The notes: generated from the letters alone by a model not told the origin. A stretch of DNA of 33,518 bases from an uncultured Pseudomonadota bacterium (GCA_903829815.1 CAIKRR010000026.1:1-33518); one strand, 5' to 3'; counted from the stretch's first letter, positions 1 to 8,865 are shown. Numbers and translations are program-made.

Positions 1-65
1 AGACCGACGAGGACGCACAGGGCAACCCAGCCGGCCACACCGGTCAGTTCACGCCAGACCTTCAG
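1..65 (-). CDS. Possible partial CDS, hydrophobic N-terminus (cut by window edge)
   Basis: The frame reads leftward off the window edge and gives roughly 20 residues containing W-R-E-L-T-G followed by a strongly hydrophobic run, as expected for a first membrane segment or signal anchor. There is no ATG. A CTG codon at 65-63 lies about 5 nt downstream of GAGG and overlaps the stop codon of the acyltransferase gene; a GTG a few codons further in is the other option. The product is not recognisable from this fragment. If real, it is the next gene of the same leftward operon. Confidence 0.25.
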   Translation of the reverse strand, partial: MKVWRELTGVAGWVALCVLVG

Positions 66-1147
66 GTCAACCTCGCGATCAGGCGTCCGGCCGGCCGCTC
101 GACATGGCGATACACCCAATCGGCACTCAACCAGCTCAGAACCGTGACCACCACCACTGCCACCGTCAGCTCGATCGCACTGGGCCGAGTGTGGGCCGGA
201 TAGACGGCGCAGGCGATGAGAATCCAGGCAAAGTGAAAGACCAGAACGCCATAGCTGCGGCTACCGGCCCAGGCAAGCCATCGCGCAAGCCGTCCGCCCT
301 GGATGCGCCAGACGCGTGCGCCACACGCCAGCAGCAAAGCCGCGGTGGAAAAGGCCACCAGCGTGCGCACTGCACGCGCCTGGAACACCTCGGCCACAAT
401 GGCCAGACCGGCCACGATGAAAAGCGCCATCGCCACCCGCCTCACCATGGCCGATTGCGCATGCCGGATGGCTTCGGCCAGCACACCCACACCGTATGAG
501 GCAACAAAGTAGACGAAGTAGCTGTCGTAGTTCGCGTCGCGGTTGAAGTGGTAGAGCGCCGCAGCCATGAAACCGCCCAGCACGATCAGACGCACGACCT
601 CGTTCTTGAACACCACGCACAAGACCGCGAGGAACGCGAACAACTGAAAATCGATACTTACATACCAGAGGCCTGCGGCCAGCGATTCAAAGCCCAGGAT
701 GCCCTGCAGGAGTGAGGCATTCGCCGCAAACTGCCCCAGCGTGACCGGGTCGCCGACAAAGGCCTCATGAACGCGATACCGGGCGATGGCCGCCGCCAGC
801 ACAGCCACCAGGATCGCGACGAGATAGGGCACGGCCAGCCGCAGATAGCGTCGGGCCAGTGTTCGTGGCAGGTCGAGCGCACCACCGCGGGCGCGCATCG
901 ATTGCGATGCAAGGTAGCCCCCGGTCGCCAGGAAAACCGCCACGACGTAACGACCGTAGTCGTAGAGGAATCCGGCTGGCTGCGGCGCCAGCGCGAGCGC
1001 CTCATGGGCCAGGCTACCGTAGGAGGTCAGGTGATGCAGCACGATGACCTGCATGCACAGCGCCTTGAGCAGATCGATGAGCAGATCCTGCCGGTTCTGC
1101 TCGCCCTGCCGGATGGGCGAAGAGGCTAGGGTCGTCAATGTTCTCAA
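62..1147 (-). CDS. OafA/NodX-like acyltransferase (acyltransferase family 3), membrane protein
   Basis: This 361-residue protein has about ten hydrophobic segments and the acyltransferase-3 layout. An N-terminal L-K-A-L-C-M-Q-V-I-V-L-H-H stretch leads into the first membrane segment, an arginine-rich cytoplasmic loop follows (R-R-Y-L-R-L), and a late segment carries S-R-S-Y-G-V-L-V-F-H. Family members transfer acetyl or other acyl groups to sugars of O-antigen, exopolysaccharide or peptidoglycan from the inner membrane. The longest frame begins with TTG at 1147. An AGG lies a few bases upstream, and no ATG occurs until residue 32, which is already in the first membrane helix, so a non-ATG start is likely. 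It begins 28 bp after the DUF1854 gene and probably shares its transcript. The acyl acceptor is unknown. A role in cyanophycin metabolism is not evident; this may be a neighbour of another pathway. Confidence 0.85.
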   Translation of the reverse strand: MRTLTTLASSPIRQGEQNRQDLLIDLLKALCMQVIVLHHLTSYGSLAHEALALAPQPAGFLYDYGRYVVAVFLATGGYLASQSMRARGGALDLPRTLARRYLRLAVPYLVAILVAVLAAAIARYRVHEAFVGDPVTLGQFAANASLLQGILGFESLAAGLWYVSIDFQLFAFLAVLCVVFKNEVVRLIVLGGFMAAALYHFNRDANYDSYFVYFVASYGVGVLAEAIRHAQSAMVRRVAMALFIVAGLAIVAEVFQARAVRTLVAFSTAALLLACGARVWRIQGGRLARWLAWAGSRSYGVLVFHFAWILIACAVYPAHTRPSAIELTVAVVVVTVLSWLSADWVYRHVERPAGRLIARLT

Positions 1148-1175
1148 GGTGCCTGGTCTTGTGAGTCGCGCCTGT

Positions 1176-1643
1176 CTAGAGAAATCGCTCGAGCAGCTTT
1201 TTGCTGCGGCGATCCAGACGCGAATGGTACTCGACTACGAAGCATATTCCACGCCGGTCGCGGATCAGCAGCTTGTCGGCGCCGATGCGACGAATCGACT
1301 CCTCGCTCTCGAGCGCCAGTTGGGTGAGCCCGCGGTCGGTCTGCACCTCGAGGATGCTCGGTACCCAGTGTCGCGACACGCTCAGTACCCGCTCGATCAC
1401 CGGCATGAACTCGCGCGCAGCCAGTGCCGCCTCCACCAGGGCACGCGCCTCTGGGTCGAGCCCCGCCAGGTGCTCGAACAGATGCAGTTCGGCCCCGTGC
1501 GCGCTCACCACGCTCACCTGCTCGTCGGGGGCCGTGAGCGGAAAGGCACGCACCAGATGGACCCCCGAATGCACGACACCCGCCCGATCGACCCAGCAAA
1601 GGCCGCTCCCATCACGCTCCAGGCGTGGCAGCACGCCGCTCAT
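1176..1643 (-). CDS. DUF1854 family protein, cyanophycin-locus associated
   Basis: This is a soluble 155-residue protein with no signal peptide or membrane segment. It resembles the DUF1854 family, small proteins commonly encoded next to a dedicated ABC transporter and cyanophycin synthetases in betaproteobacteria. The C-terminal half carries typical family text: R-H-W-V-P-S-I-L-E-V-Q-T-D-R-G, a stretch ending in I-R-R-I-G, and I-R-D-R-R-G-I. The start ATG (1643-1641) overlaps the TGA of the ABC gene in an ATGA arrangement, so the two are translationally coupled and probably form one functional unit. The biochemical role of DUF1854 is not established. The assignment rests on sequence resemblance plus gene order. 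Confidence 0.8.
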   Translation of the reverse strand: MSGVLPRLERDGSGLCWVDRAGVVHSGVHLVRAFPLTAPDEQVSVVSAHGAELHLFEHLAGLDPEARALVEAALAAREFMPVIERVLSVSRHWVPSILEVQTDRGLTQLALESEESIRRIGADKLLIRDRRGICFVVEYHSRLDRRSKKLLERFL

Positions 1644-3898
1644 GCGCCCGATTCCAGCAAGGCCGCCGCAGCGCCGTCCTGCTGGGCCTGATTGACGCAG
1701 AACCGGTAGTAGGCGCCGCGGCGCGCCAGGAGATCATCGTGGGTACCCATCTCGACGATTTCGCCCTTGTCCAGCACCACCAGTCGATCGGCCTTGCGCA
1801 GGGTCGAGAGCCGGTGCGCGATGGCAATGGTGGTGCGCCCTTGCACCAGCGTATCGAGCGCCTTCTGGATTTCCTTCTCGGTCGTGCTGTCCACCGCCGA
1901 TGTGGCCTCGTCCAGGATCAGGATGCGCGGATTGGTGAGGAGCGCGCGGGCAATCGAGATGCGCTGGCGCTCGCCGCCGGAGAGCGCCTGACCGCGCTCG
2001 CCCACCACCGAATCGTAGCCAAAGGGCAGTCGCAGGATGAATTCGTGCGCGTTGGCGGCGCGCGCCGCCTCGATCACCTCGGCGCGACTGGCATCGGGTT
2101 TGCCATAGGCAATATTCTCGGCGATGGTGCCAAAGAACAGGAACGGCTCCTGGAGCACCACCCCGATATGCTTGCGGTACTGGGCCAGATCGATGGTTCG
2201 CACATCGCGCCCATCGAGGCTGATGCTGCCCTGACTCACGTCGTAGAAGCGGCAGATGAGGTTCGCGAGCGTGCTCTTGCCCGAGCCGCTGTGGCCGATG
2301 AGGCCCACCAGTTCGCCCGGGGCGATCTCCAGACTGATGTCGCGCAGCACCGTGTGATTGCCGTACTGGAAGCTCACCTTGTGCAGCGCAATACGCCCCT
2401 GCACCGGTGCCAGCGGCAGGGGCTGGTGCGGCGGCGGTACCGAAGGCACGCAATCGAGCACATCGAAGATGCGCTTGGCGCCCGCGGCCGCCTGCTGAGT
2501 GAACGACACGATGCGGCTCATCGAATCGACCCGGGTGAAGAAGCGTCCGATGTAGGCCAGAAAGGCGGTCAGCACCCCGATGCTCACGCGGTCGTGAGCG
2601 ACCTGCCAGATGCCAAAGCCCCAGATCACCAGAAGCCCCACTTCGGTGAGCAGCGTCACCGTTGGCGAAAAGAGCGCCCAGACCCGGTTTACCCGGTCGT
2701 TCATGCGCAGGTTCTTCTGGTTGAGCTCGGCAAAACGGCCCACCTCGCGCGCTTCCTGGGCAAACGCCTTGACGACACGAATGCCTGGAATGGTGTCGGC
2801 AAGCACATTGGTCACCTCGCCCCAGGTGCGGTTGATCTGCTCGAACCCGAACCGGAGTCGATCACGCACCAGGTAGACCAGCCAGATGATGAAGGGCAAG
2901 GGGGCGAGCGTGGCCACCGCAAGCAGCGGGTCGATGCTCGCAAGAATCACCGCAGTCATCGTGATCATGACCAGGTCAGTGGCGAAATCGAGCAATTGCA
3001 GCGACAGAAAGACGCAGATACGGTCAGTTTCGACACCGATGCGTGCAATGAGGTCGCCCGTGCGCTTGCCACCGAAGTACTCGAGCGAGAGGTTGAGCAG
3101 GTGCGAGAAGGTGGCGTTCCTCATGTCGGCACCGATGCGCTCGGCCACCAGCGCCAGGATGTAGGTGCGCCAGTAGCCCAGACCCCAGGCCACCAGCGCG
3201 GCCCCGAGCAGCGCCCCGAGATACCCGGTGGCGAGCGCCACGTCGAGGGGCTCGCCGCGCTGGGTCGGGATGAGCACCCGGTCCATCAGCGGCATGGTGA
3301 GGTAGGGTGGCACCAGGGTCGCGAAGGTCGAAGCGAGCGTGAGCAAGAACCCGAGCAGGAGCGAGCGCTTGTAGGGGCGTGCAAACCGCCACAACCGCAG
3401 CAGGATCCAGGTCGAGGGTGCGTTCGCTTCGCCGCCATCGCACTGCGGACAGTCGTCCTGGCCGGCGGGAATGGGCGTGCGACAGATCGGACAGTGCGCC
3501 AGCGCCGCGCCCCCCCCATCGGCGCCCTCATCGCCCCCCCCATGCGCAGGCTCACCGCGGGCGACGCGGGCAAAGGTATCGCGCAATCGCTGCACTGCAG
3601 CAAGCGCGTCCTGCGTATGGTGCCAGGTGGCCAGGCAGGTGCCCGCGTCTTCGAGCCTGAGCGTGCCGGCGCCGGCGTGGGTGTCGTGGGCAAGACGCAT
3701 GGCGGGCCCCACCCGCCACGTCCGGTGCTCGCCCGCCGCCCCCTGCCAGATCAGGCTGCCATCGGCCAGTTCGAGCCGGCTATGGGCAAAACACAAGGCT
3801 TCGTCCAGATCGAGATCGACCCGAACAGGGGCCGTCCCGACCCATTGCGGAGCCTCGCAAGACCTGTCCGGAGCGTCAGCAGCGTCCTTGTCCATCAC
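1640..3898 (-). CDS. ABC exporter-type protein (membrane plus ATPase), cyanophycin-locus associated
   Basis: This 752-residue fusion of membrane and ATPase domains has an unusual N-terminus. Residues 1 to about 130 form a soluble, mostly acidic extension. A CxxC...CxxC zinc-ribbon-like cluster (C-P-I-C ... C-P-Q-C) follows at about 135-153. A six-helix type-1 exporter membrane domain spans about 170-480. The nucleotide-binding domain has Walker [10 protein letters not shown] (about residue 535), signature L-S-G-G-E-R-Q-R, Walker B I-L-I-L-D-E-A-T and a switch histidine (I-A-H-R). All ATPase motifs are intact. It is divergent from the cyanophycin synthetases and coupled to DUF1854. This gene order recurs in betaproteobacteria, hence the usual label 'cyanophycin metabolism-associated ABC transporter'. 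The substrate is unknown; arginine, aspartate or dipeptide handling are guesses. The start is GTG at 3898 or the adjacent ATG at 3895, with no strong Shine-Dalgarno. Confidence 0.9.
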   Translation of the reverse strand: MMDKDAADAPDRSCEAPQWVGTAPVRVDLDLDEALCFAHSRLELADGSLIWQGAAGEHRTWRVGPAMRLAHDTHAGAGTLRLEDAGTCLATWHHTQDALAAVQRLRDTFARVARGEPAHGGGDEGADGGGAALAHCPICRTPIPAGQDDCPQCDGGEANAPSTWILLRLWRFARPYKRSLLLGFLLTLASTFATLVPPYLTMPLMDRVLIPTQRGEPLDVALATGYLGALLGAALVAWGLGYWRTYILALVAERIGADMRNATFSHLLNLSLEYFGGKRTGDLIARIGVETDRICVFLSLQLLDFATDLVMITMTAVILASIDPLLAVATLAPLPFIIWLVYLVRDRLRFGFEQINRTWGEVTNVLADTIPGIRVVKAFAQEAREVGRFAELNQKNLRMNDRVNRVWALFSPTVTLLTEVGLLVIWGFGIWQVAHDRVSIGVLTAFLAYIGRFFTRVDSMSRIVSFTQQAAAGAKRIFDVLDCVPSVPPPHQPLPLAPVQGRIALHKVSFQYGNHTVLRDISLEIAPGELVGLIGHSGSGKSTLANLICRFYDVSQGSISLDGRDVRTIDLAQYRKHIGVVLQEPFLFFGTIAENIAYGKPDASRAEVIEAARAANAHEFILRLPFGYDSVVGERGQALSGGERQRISIARALLTNPRILILDEATSAVDSTTEKEIQKALDTLVQGRTTIAIAHRLSTLRKADRLVVLDKGEIVEMGTHDDLLARRGAYYRFCVNQAQQDGAAAALLESGA

Positions 3899-3922
3899 TC
3901 GAGGGGGTGCAAAGGGAGAGCG

Positions 3923-3952
3923 TTTCTACGCCGGCGACAGCGGCCTTGTCAA
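3923..3952 (-). promoter_or_regulatory. Candidate sigma70 promoter for the ABC transporter operon
   Basis: On the minus strand a perfect -35 TTGACA (3952-3947) is followed after 18 bp by TAGAAA (3928-3923; 4 of 6 matches to TATAAT). Transcription would begin about 15-20 bp before the GTG/ATG start of the ABC gene, leaving a short leader. The element sits in the 112-bp divergent spacer shared with cphA'. No equally good promoter is visible for the rightward genes. Confidence 0.5.
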
Positions 3953-4010
3953 CCTGAACTCGACTCGGACGTTGATCCGGATGCATCGTTCCCTCAAGGT
4001 CTGCCCCTCC

Positions 4011-6221
4011 ATGTCGCAACTGCTCGACAAGAAAATCACCGTCCTCCAGATCAAGTACCTGCGCGGGCCCAATCAGTGGACCGCCTACTACTACCCGGTC
4101 ATGGAGGCGTGGATCGACATCGGGGAACTGGAAGACTACCCCTCCGATCGCATTCCGGGTCTCTACGAGCGCATGGTAGCCCACCTGCCCTCGCTCATCG
4201 AGCACCGCTGCAGCGTCGGCGAACGGGGTGGCTTCCTGCAGCGCCTCCAGCGCGGCACCTGGCCCGCACACATCCTCGAGCACCTCACGCTCGAACTGCA
4301 GCAGATGGCCGGTTTCAAGGGTGGATTTGGCCGCGCCCGCGACGGCGACCGACTCGGCGTCTACCGCGTGGCCCTCAGCGCCTGGCACGAAGAGGTCACC
4401 CGCGTCGCCTTCCAGCAAGCCCTCGATCTGCTGATGGCGCTCATCCAGGATCGCGAAGGCCCCGAAACCGATGTTCCGGCACTGGTAGCCCATCTGCGCG
4501 ACATGGCCGACCGGCTCTGCCTGGGGCCGAGCACCGCCTGCATCGTCGCCGCGGCCGAAGCCCGCGGCATCCCGACCACACGGCTCTCCGAAGGCAATCT
4601 GGTGCAACTGGGGCACGGCGCACGCCAGCGCCGTATCTGGACGGCCGAAACCGACAGCACCAGCGCCATTGCCGAGGGTATTTCGCGCGACAAGGCTCTC
4701 ACCAAGAGCTTGCTCGCGGCTGTGGGCGTGCCGGTACCGCACGGGCAACTGGTCGCGAGCCTCGAACACGCCTGGGAGGCTGCCCAGGAAATCGGGCTGC
4801 CGGTGGTCATCAAACCCCAGGATGGCAATCACGGCCGGGGGGTGTTCGTGAACCTCAGCACCCGTGCCGAAGTCGAAATGGCCTACGCGGTAGCGGTCGA
4901 GGAAGGCAGCGGCGTGATCGTCGAGCGCTTCATCGCTGGCGACGAACACCGCCTCCTGGTGGTTGGACGGCGCGTGGTGGCTGCCTCGCGCGGCGAGGTG
5001 GCGCGTGTCTGCGGCGATGGCGTCCAGAGCGTGGCCGAACTGATCGAGACGCAACTGAATGCCGACCCGCGTCGGGGCAGCAATGAAGACTCACCGCTCA
5101 ATCCAGTGCGCATTGACCGCGCCGTGACCATCGAGCTGTCACGCCAGGGTCTCACCCCCGAGAGCTGTCCTGCTGCCGGGCGCTGGGTGGTCGTGCAGCC
5201 CAACGGCAATGTCGCCATCGATGTCACCGCACGCGTGCATCCGCAGGTTGCGCGTCAGGTCGTGCTGGCAGCCCGCGTGGTGGGTCTGGAAATCGCCGGT
5301 GTCGATCTGGTCGCTACCGACATCAGCCGCCCCTTGAGCGAACAAGGCGCTGCCATCGTCGAGGTGAACGCCGGCCCTGGCCTGCTCATGCATCTGAAGC
5401 CCGCCGCGGGTGAACCGCAGCCCGTGGGCGAAGCCATCGTTGCGCAACTCTTCCCCACCGAGGCCGACTGTCGCATCCCGGTGGTGGGCGTGAGCGGCTC
5501 ACGGGACAAGACTGCCGTAGCCGAACTGGTCGCCCACTTCCTGCGCCTGGCCGGGATGCATGTGGGGCTTGCCTGCAGCAACGGGCTCTACCTGGGCGAA
5601 CGCCAGGTGAGCAAGTCTGATGCCGACAACTGGGAGAGCGGACACCGCTTGCTGCTCAACCCCACGGTCGAAGCCGCCGTGATCGAAAACGGCAACCGCA
5701 CGCTGCTCAACGAAGGCTACGCCTACGATCGCTGCCAGGTCGGCATCATCACCCACATCGATCCGCTCGAGCGGCATCCCGATTGCGCCGTGCTCGACGA
5801 AGATCAGCTGCTCTACGCCATGCGCTCGCAGATCGACGTCGTGCTCCCCTCGGGCACGGCGGTGCTCAATGGCGACGATGAACGCATCGTGCCAATGGCC
5901 AGCCTGTGCAATGGCACTGTCACCTACTTTACCCGGCACCCCGAGTCGGCAGCCATGAAGGCACACCTCGAGGCCGGTGGTCGTGCGGTGCTCATCGAGC
6001 GTCAGGGCGTGCGCCTGCAGGAGGGCGCCGGACGCGAGGGGTCGGTGCACTTCCTGCGCATCGCCCACATCCAGTGCCTGCGCGGGTCGGCGCGGGCGGT
6101 GCATGTGGCCGCCGCCGTCGGCGCGGCCTGGGCGCTGGGGCTCTCGCCGCAACTGATCGAGGCGGCCATCGAAACCTTCGAGACGTTCGACAACGAGGCC
6201 ACGGCACTGCTGGTGGCGTAA
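4011..6221 (+). CDS. cphA': Short cyanophycin synthetase CphA' (ATP-grasp intact, Mur-ligase domain degenerate)
   Basis: This 736-residue cyanophycin-synthetase homologue is about 130 residues shorter than its neighbour. The N-terminal domain carries H87-I-L-E90-H91-L-T-L-E95 and runs to about residue 200; an ATP-grasp domain (about 215-475) follows, with G-L-P-V-V-I-K-P-Q-D-G-N-H-G-R-G and E-V-N-A-G-P-G. The Mur-ligase-like domain then begins, but its P-loop reads G496-S-R-D-K500-T instead of the canonical GTNGKT, and the protein stops before the C-terminal ligase subdomain. The ATP-grasp site adds Asp to the polymer in CphA1 and the Mur site adds Arg, so this subunit probably cannot do the Arg step. 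HxxEH in the N-domain corresponds to the primer-generating hydrolase site described for CphA1. ATG 4011 is chosen because homology begins directly after it (K-I-T-V-L-Q-I-K-Y-L-R-G-P-N); ATG 3981 in frame is possible. The stop abuts the next gene. Confidence 0.9.
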   Translation: MSQLLDKKITVLQIKYLRGPNQWTAYYYPVMEAWIDIGELEDYPSDRIPGLYERMVAHLPSLIEHRCSVGERGGFLQRLQRGTWPAHILEHLTLELQQMAGFKGGFGRARDGDRLGVYRVALSAWHEEVTRVAFQQALDLLMALIQDREGPETDVPALVAHLRDMADRLCLGPSTACIVAAAEARGIPTTRLSEGNLVQLGHGARQRRIWTAETDSTSAIAEGISRDKALTKSLLAAVGVPVPHGQLVASLEHAWEAAQEIGLPVVIKPQDGNHGRGVFVNLSTRAEVEMAYAVAVEEGSGVIVERFIAGDEHRLLVVGRRVVAASRGEVARVCGDGVQSVAELIETQLNADPRRGSNEDSPLNPVRIDRAVTIELSRQGLTPESCPAAGRWVVVQPNGNVAIDVTARVHPQVARQVVLAARVVGLEIAGVDLVATDISRPLSEQGAAIVEVNAGPGLLMHLKPAAGEPQPVGEAIVAQLFPTEADCRIPVVGVSGSRDKTAVAELVAHFLRLAGMHVGLACSNGLYLGERQVSKSDADNWESGHRLLLNPTVEAAVIENGNRTLLNEGYAYDRCQVGIITHIDPLERHPDCAVLDEDQLLYAMRSQIDVVLPSGTAVLNGDDERIVPMASLCNGTVTYFTRHPESAAMKAHLEAGGRAVLIERQGVRLQEGAGREGSVHFLRIAHIQCLRGSARAVHVAAAVGAAWALGLSPQLIEAAIETFETFDNEATALLVA

Positions 6222-8825
6222 GTGAAGATCTCCAATATCCGCATGTTGCGCGGCCCCAATCTCTGGGGTCGCCACACCGCACTGCAGGCCATCGTGGCTT
6301 GCGAGCCCGACGAATGCTCGATCGATGCCCTGCCGCAGTTCGAGGCTCGGCTGCGCGAGCGCTTTCCGCAGGTGCGCCTGATGCGCCAGGGCCGCAAGGA
6401 TCGCGAGATCGGTCTGGCTCACGTGCTGGAACTGGCCACCCTCGCCTTGCAGGCCGAGGCCGGTTGCCCGGTCACCTTCAGCCGCACGGTGCAGACCTTC
6501 GAGACCGGCGTCTTCCAGGTGGTGGTCGAATACAGCGAAGAGGCAGTGGCCCGTCTGGCCTTCGATCAGGCCTGTGCCCTCACCGAAGCAGCACGCACCG
6601 ACACTGCGTTCGACCTGGCAGCCTGCTTGCGCAGCCTGTCTGAACTCGATGCCGATATCAGGCTCGGACCCAGCACCGGCTCCATCGTCAACGCAGCCCT
6701 CAAGCGCAACATTCCGGTCAAGCGCATGACCGAGGGCAGCATGGTGCAACTGGGCTGGGGCAGTCGACAGAAACGCATCTGGGCAGCCGAGACCAGCAAC
6801 ACGAGCGCAATCGCCGAATCGATCGCCCAGGACAAGGAACTCACCAAGCGACTGCTGCATGCAGCCGGCATTTCGGTGCCTGCCGGGGTGGTCGTCGACA
6901 ACGCCGACGCGGCCTGGGAGGCAGCGCGCGCGCTCGGTGGCCCGACCGTACTCAAGCCGCGCGATGGCAACCAGGGCAAGGGTGTCACCGTACTGGTGCA
7001 AACCGAAGCCCAGGTGCGCACCGCCTTCGACAAGGCGAGCCAATACGACTCCAAGGTGATCGTCGAGCGCTTCATCGCCGGGCAGGACTACCGCTTTCTG
7101 GTGGTGGGCAAGCGCATGATCGCAGCGGCGCGGCGCGAACCGGCACAAGTCACCGGTGATGGCCTGCACACGATCCTCGAACTGGTCGAGATCGAGAACC
7201 GCGACCCACGCCGGGGCGATGGCCACGCCACCTCGCTCACGAAGATTCCAGTCGATGACATCGCCGTGGCAACGCTGGCCAAGCGCGGCCTCACCACCGC
7301 TAGCGTGCTCGACAAGGGCGCTCGGGTCTTTCTGCGCAACAACGCCAACCTGAGCACCGGCGGCACCGCCACCGATGTCTCTGATGACGTGCATCCTGAG
7401 CTCGCCGCCAGCGTAGTGGCTGCCGCGCGCATGGTGGGGCTGGACATCTGCGGCATCGATGTCATGTGCGAGACGGTACTGAAGCCGCTCGAGGAGCAAG
7501 GCGGGGCCATTCTCGAAGTGAATGCCGCACCCGGACTGCGAATGCACCTGAGCCCCTCCTATGGCAAGGGTCGGCAGGTCGGTGAAGCGATCATCGACAT
7601 GATGTTCCCGCCCGGCGAAGACGGGCGCATCCCCGTGGTTGCCGTCACCGGTACCAACGGCAAGACCACTACCGTGCGCATGACCGCGCATCTGCTTGAA
7701 TCAACCGGCCTGCGCGTGGGCATGACGACCACCGATGGCGTCTACGTATCGGGTGATCGCATCGATACCGGCGACTGCAGTGGTCCGCGCAGCGCGCGCA
7801 ATGTGCTCGCCCACCCCGATGTCGATGCGGCCGTGTTCGAGACCGCGCGCGGTGGCATCCTGCGCGAGGGGCTGGGGTTCGACCGCTGCAAGGTGGCCGT
7901 GGTAACCAATATCGGTCAGGGCGACCACCTGGGGCTTGGCTTCATCACGAGCGTGGAAGACCTCTCGGTGCTCAAGTGGGTGGTGGTGCAGAGCCTGCCG
8001 GTCGATGGCACCGCGGTACTCAACGCGGCCGACCCCATCGTCGCCCGTCTGGGGTCCAGTTGCCCGGCCGAGGTCATCTACTTTGCGCAGAATGCGCTCA
8101 ATCCGGTGATCTCGGTGCACCGCGCGCAAGGACGTCGCGCCCTCTTCATCGAAGACGGTGACATGGTCGGTGCGCGCGGCAAGAACGTCCTCTGGCGAGT
8201 GCCACTCACCGCCATTCCGCTCACCGCTGGCGGTACGTTCGGCTTTCAGATCGACAACGCAATGGCGGCCGCAGGCGCTGCCTGGGCCTGTGGGCTCGAA
8301 CCCGAACAGCTGGCAGCAGGCCTTGCCAGCTTTGTGAGTGATGCACAGACCGCCCCCGGCCGGTTCAACCAGTTCAGCTACCGGGGCGCCACGCTCATCG
8401 CCGACTATGGGCACAACCCTGACGCCATGCGCGCGCTCGCACAGGCGGTCCAGGCCATGCCGGGCAAGCGACGCCATGTCGTGATCAGCGGAGCCGGTGA
8501 CCGGCGCGACGAAGACATCCGCGAACAGACGCGCATCCTCGGTGACACCTTCGACAACGTCATCCTCTACCAGGACCAGTGCCAGCGCGGGCGTGCCGAT
8601 GGCGAGGTACTCGCGCTCCTGCGCGAGGGGCTGGTGGGCACACGCCGGGCAACATCGGTGTGCGAGGTACGTGGCGAGTTCCTTGCGATCGACACCGCAC
8701 TGGAGGCCCTCGAATCAGGCGATGTGTGTCTGATTCTGGTCGATCAGGTCGAAGAGTCGCTCGATTACATCCACTCGCGCGTCCAGGCGCGCGCTGGCAC
8801 CCCCAGCGCTGCCCTGGCAGGCTGA
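6222..8825 (+). CDS. cphA: Cyanophycin synthetase CphA, full length
   Basis: At 867 residues this is the normal length for CphA1. It polymerises aspartate and arginine into cyanophycin using ATP at two sites. Domains: an N-terminal domain (1 to about 200), ATP-grasp (about 220-470; V-L-K-P-R-D-G-N-Q-G-K-G and E-V-N-A-A-P-G-L-R-M-H), and a complete Mur-ligase-like domain (about 475-867) with intact P-loop G477-T-N-G-K481-T, an R-G-G-I-L-R-E-G segment, a D-Y-G-H-N-P-D motif and a G-A-G-D-R-R-D-E-D segment. The N-domain has H67-V-L-E70-L-A-T-L-A where typical CphA1 proteins have HxxEHxxxE, so the second His and last Glu are lost. The GTG start at 6222 directly follows the TAA of cphA' (TAAGTG), which implies translational coupling and co-stoichiometric synthesis. 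No cyanophycinase or isoaspartyl dipeptidase gene is present in the window. Confidence 0.95.
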   Translation: MKISNIRMLRGPNLWGRHTALQAIVACEPDECSIDALPQFEARLRERFPQVRLMRQGRKDREIGLAHVLELATLALQAEAGCPVTFSRTVQTFETGVFQVVVEYSEEAVARLAFDQACALTEAARTDTAFDLAACLRSLSELDADIRLGPSTGSIVNAALKRNIPVKRMTEGSMVQLGWGSRQKRIWAAETSNTSAIAESIAQDKELTKRLLHAAGISVPAGVVVDNADAAWEAARALGGPTVLKPRDGNQGKGVTVLVQTEAQVRTAFDKASQYDSKVIVERFIAGQDYRFLVVGKRMIAAARREPAQVTGDGLHTILELVEIENRDPRRGDGHATSLTKIPVDDIAVATLAKRGLTTASVLDKGARVFLRNNANLSTGGTATDVSDDVHPELAASVVAAARMVGLDICGIDVMCETVLKPLEEQGGAILEVNAAPGLRMHLSPSYGKGRQVGEAIIDMMFPPGEDGRIPVVAVTGTNGKTTTVRMTAHLLESTGLRVGMTTTDGVYVSGDRIDTGDCSGPRSARNVLAHPDVDAAVFETARGGILREGLGFDRCKVAVVTNIGQGDHLGLGFITSVEDLSVLKWVVVQSLPVDGTAVLNAADPIVARLGSSCPAEVIYFAQNALNPVISVHRAQGRRALFIEDGDMVGARGKNVLWRVPLTAIPLTAGGTFGFQIDNAMAAAGAAWACGLEPEQLAAGLASFVSDAQTAPGRFNQFSYRGATLIADYGHNPDAMRALAQAVQAMPGKRRHVVISGAGDRRDEDIREQTRILGDTFDNVILYQDQCQRGRADGEVLALLREGLVGTRRATSVCEVRGEFLAIDTALEALESGDVCLILVDQVEESLDYIHSRVQARAGTPSAALAG

Positions 8826-8827
8826 GC

Positions 8828-8865
8828 AGTAGCGCGCGCCCCCCCGCTGCCGGGCGCGCGCTACT
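8828..8865. terminator. Bidirectional hairpin between convergent genes
   Basis: A perfect 14-bp GC-rich stem (8828-8841 with 8852-8865) encloses a 10-nt loop, two bases after the cphA stop. Its right arm contains the TAG stop codon (8863-8861) of the convergent membrane/spermidine-synthase-like gene. There is no T-run on either side, so factor-independent termination is not certain, but position and stem strength fit a shared terminator or a 3'-end protective structure. Confidence 0.6.

Noticed and set aside
3471-4010. Upstream in-frame extension of cphA' to 3471
   Set aside because: The extra 180 codons lie antisense to the ABC gene and its promoter and have no similarity to cyanophycin synthetases; homology begins right after ATG 4011.
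1625-5086. Very long rightward open frame across the ABC gene and into cphA'
   Set aside because: It is antisense to the ABC transporter and out of frame with cphA'. Its translation is rich in Arg, His, Gln and Pro without family motifs; it is a high-GC shadow.
5499-7691. Leftward 730-codon open frame over cphA'/cphA
   Set aside because: It is antisense to two strongly supported synthetase domains and has His/Gly-rich composition with no recognisable motifs.
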